Shown: positions 8,877-17,766 of the stretch, in pieces
Layout of the letters: every line of letters starts with the position of its first letter
How positions within the stretch are numbered: position 1 is the stretch's first letter
Origin: Franzmannia pantelleriensis
GTDB lineage: Bacteria; Pseudomonadota; Gammaproteobacteria; Pseudomonadales; Halomonadaceae
Direction of reading: 5' to 3'
Assembly: GCF_900102875.1 (NCBI RefSeq)
Contig: NZ_FNGH01000002.1
Span: 186,001 to 250,000, forward strand
Length of the DNA: 64,000 nucleotides
Made by a program: the position numbers and the translations under genes
The notes under the pieces: model-generated
Told to the model about the DNA's origin: nothing
Databases searched by the model: none
What the model saw: the letters and a program-made list of their open reading frames with translations, nothing else

Positions 8877-11446
8877 GCAGTGTCGCTGAAAGCTCACCGT
8901 TGAGCGCCCGTCGCCACAGCCGAGGGTTCGGGGCATTGCGCTGGTCACTGCGCGGCATGCGGCGTGATCTGCGCGCCGCCGACGTGCGCGCGCTGTTCGT
9001 GGCGCTTGCCCTGGCGGTAGCCGCCTCGACCATGATCGGCTTCTTTCTCGACAGGCTGGAGCGTGGCCTGGAGCGTCAGGCCGGACAGCTGCTGGGCGGT
9101 GATCTGGCCCTGGAGCAGGGCCGGCCCTTCGATGATGCCCTGCGCCAGTTGCTGGAAGAGAACGACCTAACGGTCAGCGAGCAGATCGGCATGGTCTCCA
9201 TGGTCAGCGTCGACGACGCCTTCCAGCCCGCCAGCCTCAAGGTGGTCGATGACCGCTATCCGCTGTATGGCGAGGTGCACCTCGATGCCGGTGAGGGGCT
9301 CGAACTGGTGGCGCATGGGCCCTCTCCCGGGGAGGCATGGCTGGCTCCGCGCCTGGCACAGCTGCTCGAGGTGGCGCCAGGGGACAGCGTGCGCGTCGGC
9401 GATGTCGAGCTGTTGGTGAGCGGACTGATCGAGCGCGAGCCCGATCAGTCCGGCGGCTTTGCCAACTTCAACCCGCGCCTCATGATGCACCAGGCGGACG
9501 CCGAGGCCAGCGGCCTGGTGCAGCCCGGCTCGCGCATCGAGTTCTCGTTGCTTGCACGGGGTTCACCGGCGGCGGTCGATACGGTGACGCCGCAGCTGCG
9601 CGAATTGACCGCCGAGGGTGTGGAGATTCGTGATGTGCGTCGTGACCGCCCCCAGCTTGGCAATGCGCTGGCCCGCGCCGAGCAGTACCTGAGCCTGGCC
9701 GGACTGGCCGCGGTGTTGCTTGCTGGGGTGGCGGTGGCCATGGCCACCCGTCGCTACGTCGATCGCCACCTGGATACCGCCGCGCTGCTGCGCTGCTTCG
9801 GCGCCACCCAGCGTCAGCTGACGCGACTGTTCGCCCTGCAGCTGCTGTGGCTGGCGCTGGCGGCGTCGGTGGTGGGGGCACTGCTGGGCCTCGCTGGCCA
9901 GGCCGGGTTGCTGTGGCTGCTGACCGCCTTCCTGCCCATCGAGCTGCCGCCACCGGGACCGCTGCCGCTGCTGCTCGGTGTGTTGACTGCCCTGGCGGTG
10001 CTGGCCGGCTTTGCTGGGCCGACGCTGCTGCGCCTCAAGCGTGTCAGCGCGCTCAAGGTGCTGCGCCGCGAGCTCGACCCGTTGCCCGCCTCGGCGTGGC
10101 TAGTGGTGGTCGTGGCCAGCCTGGTCTTCGGTGGCTTGCTGTGGCTCTACTCGGGTGACCCGCAGCTCGCCTTCGGTCTGCTGCTCGGTGGCTTGATCAT
10201 GCTGGTGGTGCTGTGGGGGCTCGGGGCGCTGCTGTTGGGCGTGGTGCTGCGCCTGGCCACGCGTCTGCCCCAGGGCGGTGCCAAGCGCCAGGCGCTGCGC
10301 CTCGGTGCCCAGCAGCTGGCGCGGCGGCGCAGTGCCAGCCTTGGCCAACTGCTGGCGTTCTCGGTGACCTTCGCTGCCATGGCGATGATCGCGCTGGTAC
10401 GTGGCGACCTGTTGACCACCTGGCAGGATCAGCTGCCGGAGGATACGCCCAACTACTTCGCCATCAATATCCAGCCCGGCGAGCGCGACGCCTTTATCGA
10501 CACCCTCGACGATGCCGTCGACGAGCGCACCACCCTCTACCCGATGGTGCGCGGCCGTATCTCGGCGATCAATGACCAGCCCCCACGCGATGCGGTACCC
10601 GCCGACGCCCGCAGCGACGGTTCGCTGCGTCGCGAGCTCAACCTCACCTGGCGCGAGACGTTGCCCGACGGTAACCGGCTGGTGGCTGGCCAATGGTTCG
10701 ATGCCGGTCCCGGCGTGACCGAGGGGCGGGTGCCGATCTCGGTAGAAGATGGGCTCGCCGAGCGACTGGGCCTGTCGCTGGGCGACACCATGACCTTTAG
10801 TATCGGGAGCGATGAGATCGTCGGCGAGCTCACCAGCCTGCGCAATCTGGACTGGGACAGCTTCCGGCCCAACTTCTTCGTGATCTTCCCGCCCGAGGTG
10901 CTGGAGCGCTATGGCCATAGCTATATCACCGCCTTCCACCTCGACCGCGAGCGCGATGACATCAGCCGCGCCCTGGTGCGTGAGTTCCCCGGGGTGTCGC
11001 TGCTCAACGTCGAGGCAATCCTCGGCCAGGTACGCGAACTGCTGACCCAGGTCACTCGTGCAGTGGAGTTCGTGCTCGGCTTCGTGCTGCTGGCGGGGGT
11101 TAGCGTGCTGTATGCGGCGCTCACCGCCAGCCGTCCGACCCGCGCCCACGAGAGCGGCTTACTGCGGGTGTTCGGTGCCGGTGACCGCTTGATCTCGCGG
11201 GTCCAGGGCGCCGAGTTTGCCATCCTCGGCTTTGCCAGTGGCCTGATGGGCGCGCTGCTCGCCGAGCTGGCCGCGGCGGGGGTCTATCTCGCCTGGTTCG
11301 ACCTCGCCCCGAGAATCCACTGGGGCCTGTGGCTCACGCTGCCGCTGGGCGGTGCGTTGCTGATCGGCGTGATCGGCCATGCGCTGTCGCGTAGCGTACG
11401 CCGCCAGACGCCGATGCAGAGCTTGGGCTTGCTTGGTGAAGCGTGA
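8873..11446 (+). CDS. ybbP: ABC transporter permease YbbP (FtsX/MacB-like)
   Basis: An 857-aa inner-membrane permease with ten or so helices and two FtsX-type domains. One membrane helix lies near residue 45, then a large periplasmic domain, a block of helices (about 260-480), a second periplasmic domain, and three C-terminal helices (about 735-850). The block FVLGFVLLAGVSVLYAALTASRPTRAHESGLLRVFGA marks the last FtsX domain. It overlaps ybbA by four bases, so the pair is translationally coupled. The role is thought to be lipid or peptide removal from the inner membrane, possibly linked to TesA, but this is not settled. Confidence 0.92.
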   Translation: MSSVAESSPLSARRHSRGFGALRWSLRGMRRDLRAADVRALFVALALAVAASTMIGFFLDRLERGLERQAGQLLGGDLALEQGRPFDDALRQLLEENDLTVSEQIGMVSMVSVDDAFQPASLKVVDDRYPLYGEVHLDAGEGLELVAHGPSPGEAWLAPRLAQLLEVAPGDSVRVGDVELLVSGLIEREPDQSGGFANFNPRLMMHQADAEASGLVQPGSRIEFSLLARGSPAAVDTVTPQLRELTAEGVEIRDVRRDRPQLGNALARAEQYLSLAGLAAVLLAGVAVAMATRRYVDRHLDTAALLRCFGATQRQLTRLFALQLLWLALAASVVGALLGLAGQAGLLWLLTAFLPIELPPPGPLPLLLGVLTALAVLAGFAGPTLLRLKRVSALKVLRRELDPLPASAWLVVVVASLVFGGLLWLYSGDPQLAFGLLLGGLIMLVVLWGLGALLLGVVLRLATRLPQGGAKRQALRLGAQQLARRRSASLGQLLAFSVTFAAMAMIALVRGDLLTTWQDQLPEDTPNYFAINIQPGERDAFIDTLDDAVDERTTLYPMVRGRISAINDQPPRDAVPADARSDGSLRRELNLTWRETLPDGNRLVAGQWFDAGPGVTEGRVPISVEDGLAERLGLSLGDTMTFSIGSDEIVGELTSLRNLDWDSFRPNFFVIFPPEVLERYGHSYITAFHLDRERDDISRALVREFPGVSLLNVEAILGQVRELLTQVTRAVEFVLGFVLLAGVSVLYAALTASRPTRAHESGLLRVFGAGDRLISRVQGAEFAILGFASGLMGALLAELAAAGVYLAWFDLAPRIHWGLWLTLPLGGALLIGVIGHALSRSVRRQTPMQSLGLLGEA

Positions 11447-11452
11447 GTCGCT

Positions 11453-11479
11453 CTTGGCTTTAGCCAGGCTAAAGCCAAG
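11453..11479 (+). terminator. Hairpin after ybbP (possible terminator)
   Basis: Arms CTTGGCTTTAGCC and GGCTAAAGCCAAG form a perfect 12-13 bp dyad starting 6 nt after the ybbP stop. No T-run follows, so termination would be weak or factor dependent. Confidence 0.4.
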
Positions 11480-11504
11480 GTGAGAAATACTCGGGCGCCT
11501 ATGA

Positions 11505-11544
11505 CCCCCTTTCATGTGAAAGGGGGCGGGGCCTGGGGTATCAT
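11505..11544 (+). promoter_or_regulatory. glyA promoter with overlapping inverted repeat
   Basis: GTGAAA (11516-11521), a 17-bp spacer and TATCAT (11539-11544) make a plausible sigma-70 promoter about 50 nt before glyA. The -35 element lies inside a perfect 10-bp inverted repeat (CCCCCTTTCA, TG, TGAAAGGGGG; 11505-11526), so the repeat may be an operator. It does not look like a PurR box. Confidence 0.4.
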
Positions 11545-11595
11545 AATGTCTCTCGATTTCTCCTATCGCTCGCCCCCGATTGAGGACCCACGACG

Positions 11596-12864
11596 ATGTT
11601 CAGCCGTGATATGACGATTGCCGGTTTCGATGATGCCCTGCTGGATGCGATGAACAAGGAAGTCGCACGCCAGGAGGCGCACATCGAGCTGATCGCTTCC
11701 GAGAACTATGCAAGCCCCCGAGTGATGGAAGCTCAGGGCAGCCAGCTCACCAACAAGTATGCGGAAGGCTACCCCGGCAAGCGCTACTACGGCGGCTGCG
11801 AATACGTCGATATCGTCGAGCAGTTGGCCATCGACTACGCCAAGCAGCTGTTCGGCGCCAGCTACGCCAACGTCCAGCCGCACTCCGGTTCCCAGGCCAA
11901 CGGCGCGGTCTTCCAGGCGCTGGTCAAGCCCGGTGATACCATCCTCGGCATGAGCCTCGACGCCGGCGGTCACCTGACCCACGGCGCCAAGCCCAACTTC
12001 TCGGGCAAGCATTACAACGCGGTGCAGTACGGCCTTGGCGAAGACGGCCTGATCGATTACGCAGAGGTCGCGCGCCTGGCTCGCGAGCACCAGCCGAAGA
12101 TGATCATCGCCGGCTTCTCGGCCTACTCCCAGATCATCGACTGGGCCAAGTTCCGCGAGATTGCCGACGAGGTAGGCGCCTACCTGCTGGTCGACATGGC
12201 CCACGTCGCCGGGCTGGTGGCGGCAGGCGTCTACCCGACGCCGCTGCCCCATGCGCACGTGGTCACTACCACCACCCACAAGACCCTGCGCGGCCCGCGT
12301 GGCGGCCTGATCCTCTCCAGCGAGAACGATGCCGACATCGAGAAGAAGCTGCAGTCGGCGGTCTTCCCGGGTGGCCAGGGCGGCCCGCTGGAACACGTTA
12401 TCGCCGCCAAGGCGATCTGCTTCAAGGAGGCCATGGCGCCGGACTTCAAGGCCTACCAGCAGCAGGTGGTCAAGAATGCTCAGGCGATGGCCGGCGTGTT
12501 CATCGAACGCGGCTTCGACGTGGTCTCCGGCGGTACCGAGGATCACCTCTTCCTTTTGTCGCTGGTCAAGCAGGGCCTCACCGGCAAGGACGCCGACGCC
12601 GCCCTGGGCCGCGCCCATATCACCGTCAACAAGAACGCCGTACCCGGTGACCCGCAGAGCCCCTTCGTGACCTCGGGGCTGCGTATCGGTACTCCGGCGG
12701 TGACCACCCGCGGCTTCGGCGAGGCTGAGTGCAAGGATCTCGCCGGCTGGATCTGCGATATCCTCGACGTGATGGCCAAAGGCGAGAGCAGCGAGGGCAT
12801 CGAGGCCGAGGTCAAGGCCAAGGTCGAGGCGGTCTGTGCCCGTTTGCCGGTGTATCGCGACTGA
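11596..12864 (+). CDS. glyA: Serine hydroxymethyltransferase
   Basis: A 422-aa PLP enzyme that converts serine and tetrahydrofolate to glycine and methylene-THF. The PLP lysine is Lys229 in [16 protein letters not shown], the same number as in the E. coli enzyme. Also present are [26 protein letters not shown] and [13 protein letters not shown]. Full length and standard. It stands alone between a dyad-bearing promoter and a rho-independent terminator. Confidence 0.98.
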   Translation: MFSRDMTIAGFDDALLDAMNKEVARQEAHIELIASENYASPRVMEAQGSQLTNKYAEGYPGKRYYGGCEYVDIVEQLAIDYAKQLFGASYANVQPHSGSQANGAVFQALVKPGDTILGMSLDAGGHLTHGAKPNFSGKHYNAVQYGLGEDGLIDYAEVARLAREHQPKMIIAGFSAYSQIIDWAKFREIADEVGAYLLVDMAHVAGLVAAGVYPTPLPHAHVVTTTTHKTLRGPRGGLILSSENDADIEKKLQSAVFPGGQGGPLEHVIAAKAICFKEAMAPDFKAYQQQVVKNAQAMAGVFIERGFDVVSGGTEDHLFLLSLVKQGLTGKDADAALGRAHITVNKNAVPGDPQSPFVTSGLRIGTPAVTTRGFGEAECKDLAGWICDILDVMAKGESSEGIEAEVKAKVEAVCARLPVYRD

Positions 12865-12898
12865 TCGACACGCTGCTTTGCTGACATCGCAGGATCAA

Positions 12899-12923
12899 GC
12901 GCTCCGCCTCGGCGGAGCGTTTT
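12899..12923 (+). terminator. Rho-independent terminator of glyA
   Basis: A perfect 9-bp stem (CGCTCCGCC with GGCGGAGCG), a 2-nt TC loop, then TTTT, 35 nt after the glyA stop. The remaining gap up to 13123 holds no ORF that can be supported. Confidence 0.85.
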
Positions 12924-13123
12924 GCTATGCGCATATTGCATTGTTTTGGTGCAGTTGGGTGCGCCGGGTTGGTGCGTAGGGTTGGCGCCTAACGGTGCCC
13001 GATCAGGCAATACTCCTTGCGGGGCCTGACGGACCGGTGATCACGGCGAACTGGCACGCCACGTGCTAGTGTCACCAGTAATGTGCCGCCATGCGCACTC
13101 CCTTGCACGCCAGCAGGTGCCGT

Positions 13124-14008
13124 ATGAATCACGCTCCCGTGTTACCGCCACGCCTGGTCTTCACCGATCTCGACGGCTCGCTGCTCGACCATGACAGCTA
13201 CGACTGGTCGCCGGCCAAACCGTGGCTTGGGCGCCTCGCGGCGGCGGGCGTCACGGTGATCCCGGTGACCAGCAAGACCCGCGCTGAGCTGCTTTCGCTG
13301 CGGCTCGAGCTGGGCCTGGCCAGGAGCCCATTCATCGCCGAGAACGGCGCGGTGATCGGGCTGCCGCCGGCCTGGCAGCATGCGCGGCTGGATCGCGACC
13401 CTGCCGCCCCCCATGGCCTGGTGATCAAGACGCCGGGGCTGGATATCGGCTTTATTCGCACCCGACTCGAGGTGATCCGTGAGCGGCTTGGCGTGCGTTT
13501 TCAGGGCATGGGCGGTATGTCCCTCGATAAGATAATCGCCCTGACCGGGCTGTCCGAGCCGGCGGCTCGCCAGGCCCGGGTGCGCGAGGGTAGCGAGCCA
13601 CTGATCTGGCAGGACGACGACGCGGCGCTTTCGCGCTTTCGCCAGGCACTGGCTGATGATGGCCTGCAGCTGACCCGCGGCGGGCGTTTCTGGCATGTGA
13701 TGGGGGAAGTGCACAAGGGCGCCTCGGTGGACTGGTTGATCGAGCGCTTCACGTCGCTGCGCGGTAGCCGGCCCCTCACAATGGGGCTAGGCGATGGGCC
13801 GAATGACGTCCCCATGCTCGACGCGGTGGACCGGGCAGTGCTGATCCCCGGCCACCATGGCCAGCGCGTCGAGGTCGGCAACCCGATGCTCTACTGCGCC
13901 ACGGGCGATGGTCCCAGGGGCTGGGTGGAAGGGCTCGAACACTGGTGGGGCGACGAGATTCCCGAGGCCGTCGGTGACGGCGCCAATGGCAAGGAGCGCG
14001 AGCGATGA
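13124..14008 (+). CDS. Mannosyl/glucosyl-3-phosphoglycerate phosphatase (YedP-like HAD-IIB)
   Basis: A 294-aa HAD-superfamily phosphatase. The nucleophile motif is Asp15-Leu-Asp17-Gly-Ser, motif II is VIPVTSKTRAE, and motif IV is LGDGPNDVPMLDAVDRAV. The FIAENGA and RGGRFWHVMGEVHKGASVDWL blocks are typical of the mannosyl-3-phosphoglycerate phosphatase/YedP group. The start at 13124 (MNHAPV) is preferred over 13091 for AGGTG just upstream. It overlaps the next gene, a glycosyl-3-phosphoglycerate synthase, by ATGA. Together they should make mannosyl- or glucosylglycerate, an osmolyte. Which sugar cannot be read from the phosphatase, since GpgP and MpgP are homologous. Confidence 0.82.
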   Translation: MNHAPVLPPRLVFTDLDGSLLDHDSYDWSPAKPWLGRLAAAGVTVIPVTSKTRAELLSLRLELGLARSPFIAENGAVIGLPPAWQHARLDRDPAAPHGLVIKTPGLDIGFIRTRLEVIRERLGVRFQGMGGMSLDKIIALTGLSEPAARQARVREGSEPLIWQDDDAALSRFRQALADDGLQLTRGGRFWHVMGEVHKGASVDWLIERFTSLRGSRPLTMGLGDGPNDVPMLDAVDRAVLIPGHHGQRVEVGNPMLYCATGDGPRGWVEGLEHWWGDEIPEAVGDGANGKERER

Positions 14009-15225
14009 GCGATTTCTATCAGAACGGTATCATTACCAACTTCCATAACCTGACCCAGCGGCCGATAGAGGCGCTGGAGGCCGATCTGGTGCGCTTCTCG
14101 ATGCGCCGGCCCATGGGCCTGATCCTGCCGTCGCTCTACTCCGAGCTGGAGGGGCCGGCGCTGTCGCATATCGTCGATGAGCTGGCCAAGGTGCCGTATC
14201 TCTCCGAGATCGTCATTGGCCTGGATCGCGCCGACCGCGAGCAGTTCCTCCACGCCCGCGAGTTCTTCTCGCGGCTGCCGCAACATCATCGCATCCTGTG
14301 GAACGACGGCCCACGGCTCAAGGCGCTCGACGAGGAGTTGGCCGCCGAGAACATCTCGCCCCAGGAGCCGGGCAAGGGGCGCAACGTATGGTTCTGCTCC
14401 GGCTATATCCAGGCCTCGCGACGCGCCGAGGCGGTGGCGCTGCACGACTGCGATATCGTCACCTACGACCGCAGCCTGCTGGCCAGGCTGATCTACCCGG
14501 TGGCGCATCCCCAGTTCAACTATGAGTTCTGCAAGGGCTACTATTCACGTATCGCCGACGGCAAGCTCAACGGTCGCGTGGCACGACTGATGGTGACCCC
14601 GCTGATCCGGGCGCTGAAGAAGATCTATGGCCCGCTGCCCTATCTCGATTACCTGGACAGCTACCGCTATCCGCTCTCCGGCGAGTTCTCGATGCGCGCC
14701 GACGTGCTCAACGGCATCCGTATCCCCAGCGACTGGGGGCTCGAGATCGGCGTGCTCTCCGAGGTGCACCGCAACTACTCCACCAAGCGGCTGTGCCAGG
14801 TGGATATCGCCGATATCTACGATCACAAGCATCAGCCGGTCTCGCAGGAAGACCCGTCAGGCGGGCTCAATCGCATGAGCCTGGATATTGCCAAGGCGCT
14901 GTATCGCAAGCTGGCCACCCTTGGCGTACAGATCAACGCCGAAAGTTTCCGCACCATCAAGGCCACCTACTACCGCATCGCCCTGGACCTGATCGAGGCC
15001 TATGACAACGATGCCATGATGAATGGCCTGAAGCTCGACCGGCATAGCGAAGAGCAGGCGGTTGAGCTGTTCGCCAGCAATATCATGGAGGCCGGCGCGG
15101 CGTTTCTCGACAACCCCCGCGACAAGCCCTTCATTCCCAGCTGGAACCGCGTGCAGGCCGCCATCCCGGATCTGCTCGAGCGCATGCACGCCGCGGTGGA
15201 ACTCGACAACCAGGGGAAGGTATAG
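14005..15225 (+). CDS. Glucosyl-3-phosphoglycerate synthase-like glycosyltransferase
   Basis: A 406-aa GT-A fold glycosyltransferase, coupled to the phosphatase (ATGA) with AAGGAG inside the previous gene. The nucleotide-sugar/metal motif is Asp148-Cys-Asp150 in VALHDCDIVTYD. Other family blocks are GLILPSLYSEL, PYLSEIVIGLDRAD and GLEIGVLSEVHRN. The pattern resembles GT81 glucosyl-3-phosphoglycerate synthase (GpgS), which joins NDP-glucose and 3-phosphoglycerate. It is probably a cytosolic enzyme of osmolyte synthesis. A GH13_18 phosphorylase 9 kb away could degrade the product. Sugar specificity (glucose against mannose) is inferred. Confidence 0.75.
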   Translation: MSDFYQNGIITNFHNLTQRPIEALEADLVRFSMRRPMGLILPSLYSELEGPALSHIVDELAKVPYLSEIVIGLDRADREQFLHAREFFSRLPQHHRILWNDGPRLKALDEELAAENISPQEPGKGRNVWFCSGYIQASRRAEAVALHDCDIVTYDRSLLARLIYPVAHPQFNYEFCKGYYSRIADGKLNGRVARLMVTPLIRALKKIYGPLPYLDYLDSYRYPLSGEFSMRADVLNGIRIPSDWGLEIGVLSEVHRNYSTKRLCQVDIADIYDHKHQPVSQEDPSGGLNRMSLDIAKALYRKLATLGVQINAESFRTIKATYYRIALDLIEAYDNDAMMNGLKLDRHSEEQAVELFASNIMEAGAAFLDNPRDKPFIPSWNRVQAAIPDLLERMHAAVELDNQGKV

Positions 15226-15312
15226 CCTCAGCCCAACGGCTGTACTGGATCAACGCCGGCTCGCCTTATCTCGCATATGCTGGAGGTATCACCCTTCACG
15301 GCGGGAGTTACC

Positions 15313-16722
15313 ATGGCCAGTCTGACGTTTCTGGGGGCAGTCGGTGAGGTCACCGGCTCGCGCTATCTGCTCGAGTACCACGACGGCGGGCGCGGGCACC
15401 GCTGGCTGCTCGAGTGCGGCTTGCATCAAGGCGGGCCGGATGCCGATCGTGCCAACGCCGAGTCGTTCGGCACACTGGCCACCCGGCTCGACGGGGTGGT
15501 GCTCTCCCACGGCCACCTCGACCACGCCGGGCTGCTCCCCAAGCTGGTACGCGAAGGTTTCACCGGGCCCATTCACTGCACCCGAGATACCGCCGAGCTG
15601 CTCGACATCATGCTGCGCGATGCCGCCTTCGTGATGGCCAAGGATATCGAGTGGGACAACAAGTGGCGGCGCAAGGCCGGCAAACCGCTGCTCGAGCCGC
15701 TCTACGAGCTCGACGATGTCGAGCGCACTCTGGCACGTTGCGTGCCCCACGGCTATGGGCAGGTGGTGTCACTGGGCGGTGACGCCAGCCTGGTGTTTCG
15801 CGATGCGGGGCATATCCTCGGCTCGGCGATCGTCGAACTCGGCGTGCCCGCCGGCGGGCGCCAGCGGCGTTTGGTGTTCTCCGGCGATCTGGGCAACCCG
15901 GACTCGGTGCTGATGCATCCTGCCGAGAAGCCGCGCGATGCCGACGTGGTGCTGATGGAGAGCACCTACGGTGACCGCGATCACCGTCCGCTGGAGGAGA
16001 CCCTGGAGGAGTTCGCCGAGGTGCTCGAGCAGGCCCATGCCGCTGGCGGCAACGTGCTGATTCCGGCCTTTGCGGTGGGGCGCACCCAGGAAGTGCTCTA
16101 CCATCTCAGCGTGCTCTACCATCAGGGGCGTCTCAAGCAGCAGCGCATCTTCCTCGACAGCCCCATGGCGATTCGCGTCACCGAGCTTTATGCGCGCAAG
16201 AAGGCAGCGCTCAACCGCGACGACCTCAAGGTGCTCAACGTTGCTGCCCAGGGCGATCCCAGCCAGTACCTGCCGGGACTGCGACTGACCCGTACGGTGG
16301 AGGAGTCGATGGCCATCAATCGCATCCACGGCGGGGCAATCATCATTGCCGGGGCCGGGATGTGCACCGGAGGACGAATTCTCCACCACTTTCGCTACAA
16401 CCTGGCCAAGCCCGGTACCCGGGTAGTGATCGTCGGCTTTCAGGCCGCCGGCACCCTGGGACGTGCCCTGGTCGACGGTGCCGAGCGCGTCAAGGTGCTG
16501 GGCGAAGCGCTGATGGTCAAGGCACGGATTCATACCCTGGGCGGCTTTTCCGCTCACGCTGGACAGCGCGAATTGATCGGCTGGATCGGCGCCTTTCGCA
16601 ATACCCCCCGCGTCTATCTGGTACACGGCGAGCCCGGAGCACAGCAGCGGCTGCAGGCGGCGCTGGCCGAGAGCGGGATCCTGGCCGAGGTACCGGCCTA
16701 TGGCGACTGCATCACGCTTTAG
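15313..16722 (+). CDS. MBL-fold beta-CASP RNA-processing nuclease family protein
   Basis: A 469-aa metallo-beta-lactamase plus beta-CASP protein of the bacterial YSH1/CPSF73 type. The metal motif is HGHLDH (His66, His68, Asp70, His71), followed by DAGHILGSA, GDLGNPD and MESTYGDRDH. The beta-CASP part (about 220-330) has VLIPAFAVGRTQEVLYHL, and the C-terminus has IIIAGAGMCTGGRILHHF and HTLGGFSAHAGQREL. The start at 15313 has GGGAG 7 nt upstream; the frame upstream to 15277 lacks a good site. In bacteria the role is unproven, but RNA cleavage is the family prediction. It may be co-transcribed with the glycosyltransferase (87-nt gap). Confidence 0.88.
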   Translation: MASLTFLGAVGEVTGSRYLLEYHDGGRGHRWLLECGLHQGGPDADRANAESFGTLATRLDGVVLSHGHLDHAGLLPKLVREGFTGPIHCTRDTAELLDIMLRDAAFVMAKDIEWDNKWRRKAGKPLLEPLYELDDVERTLARCVPHGYGQVVSLGGDASLVFRDAGHILGSAIVELGVPAGGRQRRLVFSGDLGNPDSVLMHPAEKPRDADVVLMESTYGDRDHRPLEETLEEFAEVLEQAHAAGGNVLIPAFAVGRTQEVLYHLSVLYHQGRLKQQRIFLDSPMAIRVTELYARKKAALNRDDLKVLNVAAQGDPSQYLPGLRLTRTVEESMAINRIHGGAIIIAGAGMCTGGRILHHFRYNLAKPGTRVVIVGFQAAGTLGRALVDGAERVKVLGEALMVKARIHTLGGFSAHAGQRELIGWIGAFRNTPRVYLVHGEPGAQQRLQAALAESGILAEVPAYGDCITL

Positions 16723-16739
16723 CCGTCGTTGAGCGTTGC

Positions 16740-16753
16740 TTGACCCAGGTCAA
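16740..16753 (+). promoter_or_regulatory. FNR/Anr-like binding site upstream of the sulfur cluster
   Basis: TTGACCCAGGTCAA is a perfect TTGAC-N4-GTCAA palindrome, close to the FNR/Anr/Dnr consensus TTGAT-N4-ATCAA. It lies about 95 nt upstream of the DsrE-like gene and just after the nuclease stop. A candidate -10 (TAGGCT, 16795-16800) would place the site near -60, a usual class I position. This suggests activation at low oxygen. Confidence 0.5.
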
Positions 16754-16840
16754 GCTGCGGCGTTTTACCTCATGTCGCGAGGCTTCCTCTGCGCTAGGCT
16801 GATGACTCCATGTTGAGTTATTACCTTAGAGGAAAATGTT

Positions 16841-17308
16841 ATGAAAGTGATGAGAATATCATGCTGGGCCTCGGCGATTGCAGCGACCACGTTGATACTT
16901 TCACCGCTGGCCATGGCCGATGAGCATGCCAACGACGATGACGCCTATGCGGAGCGCGCCTTGGTGATCCTGACCAGTGACTCCCTGCAGACTCAGGGCA
17001 TGGCGATGATTCTGGCCAACGCGATGCGCGAACAGGGCACCACCCCGCACATCCTGCTCTGCGATGCCGCCGGCGAGCTGGCCATCGACGGCTATGAGAG
17101 CGAGACCGAGCTGGGGCCGCGTGGCGTGAAGCCCGAGGGCCTGATGCAGATGATGATGGGCGAGGGGGCAGGTGTGGATGTCTGCGCCATCTTTCTGCCC
17201 AACAGCGAGTACGGCGAGGATGACCTGCGCGACGGGGTAGGGGTTGCCACCCCGGGCGCCATGGCCGAGATGATGCGTGATCCTGCCATACCGGTATTCA
17301 GCTTCTGA
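16841..17308 (+). CDS. Exported DsrE-family protein
   Basis: A 155-aa protein with a clear signal peptide (MKVMRISCWASAIAATTLILSPLAMA, cut at about residue 26). The mature part has the DsrE/TusD fold signature: RALVILTSDSLQTQGMAMILANAMREQG, then HILLCDAAGELAI, then GVDVCAIFLPN. Most DsrE proteins are cytoplasmic sulfur carriers, so an exported form is unusual. It is the first gene after the FNR-like site and is followed by DUF2892, persulfide dioxygenase and sulfur transporters. A role in binding or relaying reduced sulfur in the periplasm is inferred. RBS is AGAGGAAAATGTT-type and acceptable. Confidence 0.8.
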   Translation: MKVMRISCWASAIAATTLILSPLAMADEHANDDDAYAERALVILTSDSLQTQGMAMILANAMREQGTTPHILLCDAAGELAIDGYESETELGPRGVKPEGLMQMMMGEGAGVDVCAIFLPNSEYGEDDLRDGVGVATPGAMAEMMRDPAIPVFSF

Positions 17309-17394
17309 GCTGCCTGACACCTTGAACGATGGTGCCGTGCTGGCAGCCAGCAGGCTGTCGGTACGATGCCATGCAACGCGGACGGAGAGTCATC

Positions 17395-17592
17395 ATGAAC
17401 ATCAAACGTAACGTGGGCGGTGCCGACAAGATGGCGCGAATCATGGTTGGCGCACTGCTGGTCCTGATGGCCCTGACCGGCACCATCGGTGCCTGGGGCT
17501 GGATCGGCGTGTTGCCACTTGCCACCGGGCTGTTCAACGTCTGTCCGGCCTACAGCCTGCTGGGCATCAATACCTGCAAGATAAAAAAGTAG
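17395..17592 (+). CDS. DUF2892 inner-membrane protein (YgaP C-terminal-like)
   Basis: A 65-aa protein with two membrane helices; the pattern NIKRNVGGADKMARIMVGALL and GLFNVCPAYSLLGINTCKIK is the DUF2892 signature, including the two conserved cysteines near the second helix. In YgaP such a domain is fused to a rhodanese. GGAGAG lies upstream of the ATG at 17395. Proximity to DsrE and persulfide dioxygenase fits sulfane-sulfur handling. Confidence 0.9.
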   Translation: MNIKRNVGGADKMARIMVGALLVLMALTGTIGAWGWIGVLPLATGLFNVCPAYSLLGINTCKIKK

Positions 17593-17695
17593 GGCTGGAA
17601 GGCATTGCCTGGCCTCGGTGCCCGTGCCCCTCTCAGGTCACGGGCGCTTAGCCATTGGCCGACATGAAACGAGGTTTGTATATTCAAAAACAGTC

Positions 17696-17724
17696 TATTG
17701 TTAGAAGAAAAGGTGCTCTATAGT
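17696..17724 (+). promoter_or_regulatory. AT-rich promoter region of the persulfide dioxygenase gene
   Basis: A conspicuous AT-rich patch (17670-17735) in GC-rich DNA. It has a good -10 TATAGT (17719-17724) and a weak -35 (TATTGT, 17696-17701, spacer 17). Such AT-rich DNA upstream of persulfide dioxygenase genes is where BigR/SqrR-type ArsR repressors bind in other bacteria, but no clear palindrome of that type was recognised, and no bigR gene lies nearby. Confidence 0.45.
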
Positions 17725-17766
17725 GGTGTTATATCCGCTAGCCTGACTTCGATGGAGGTCGCATCT

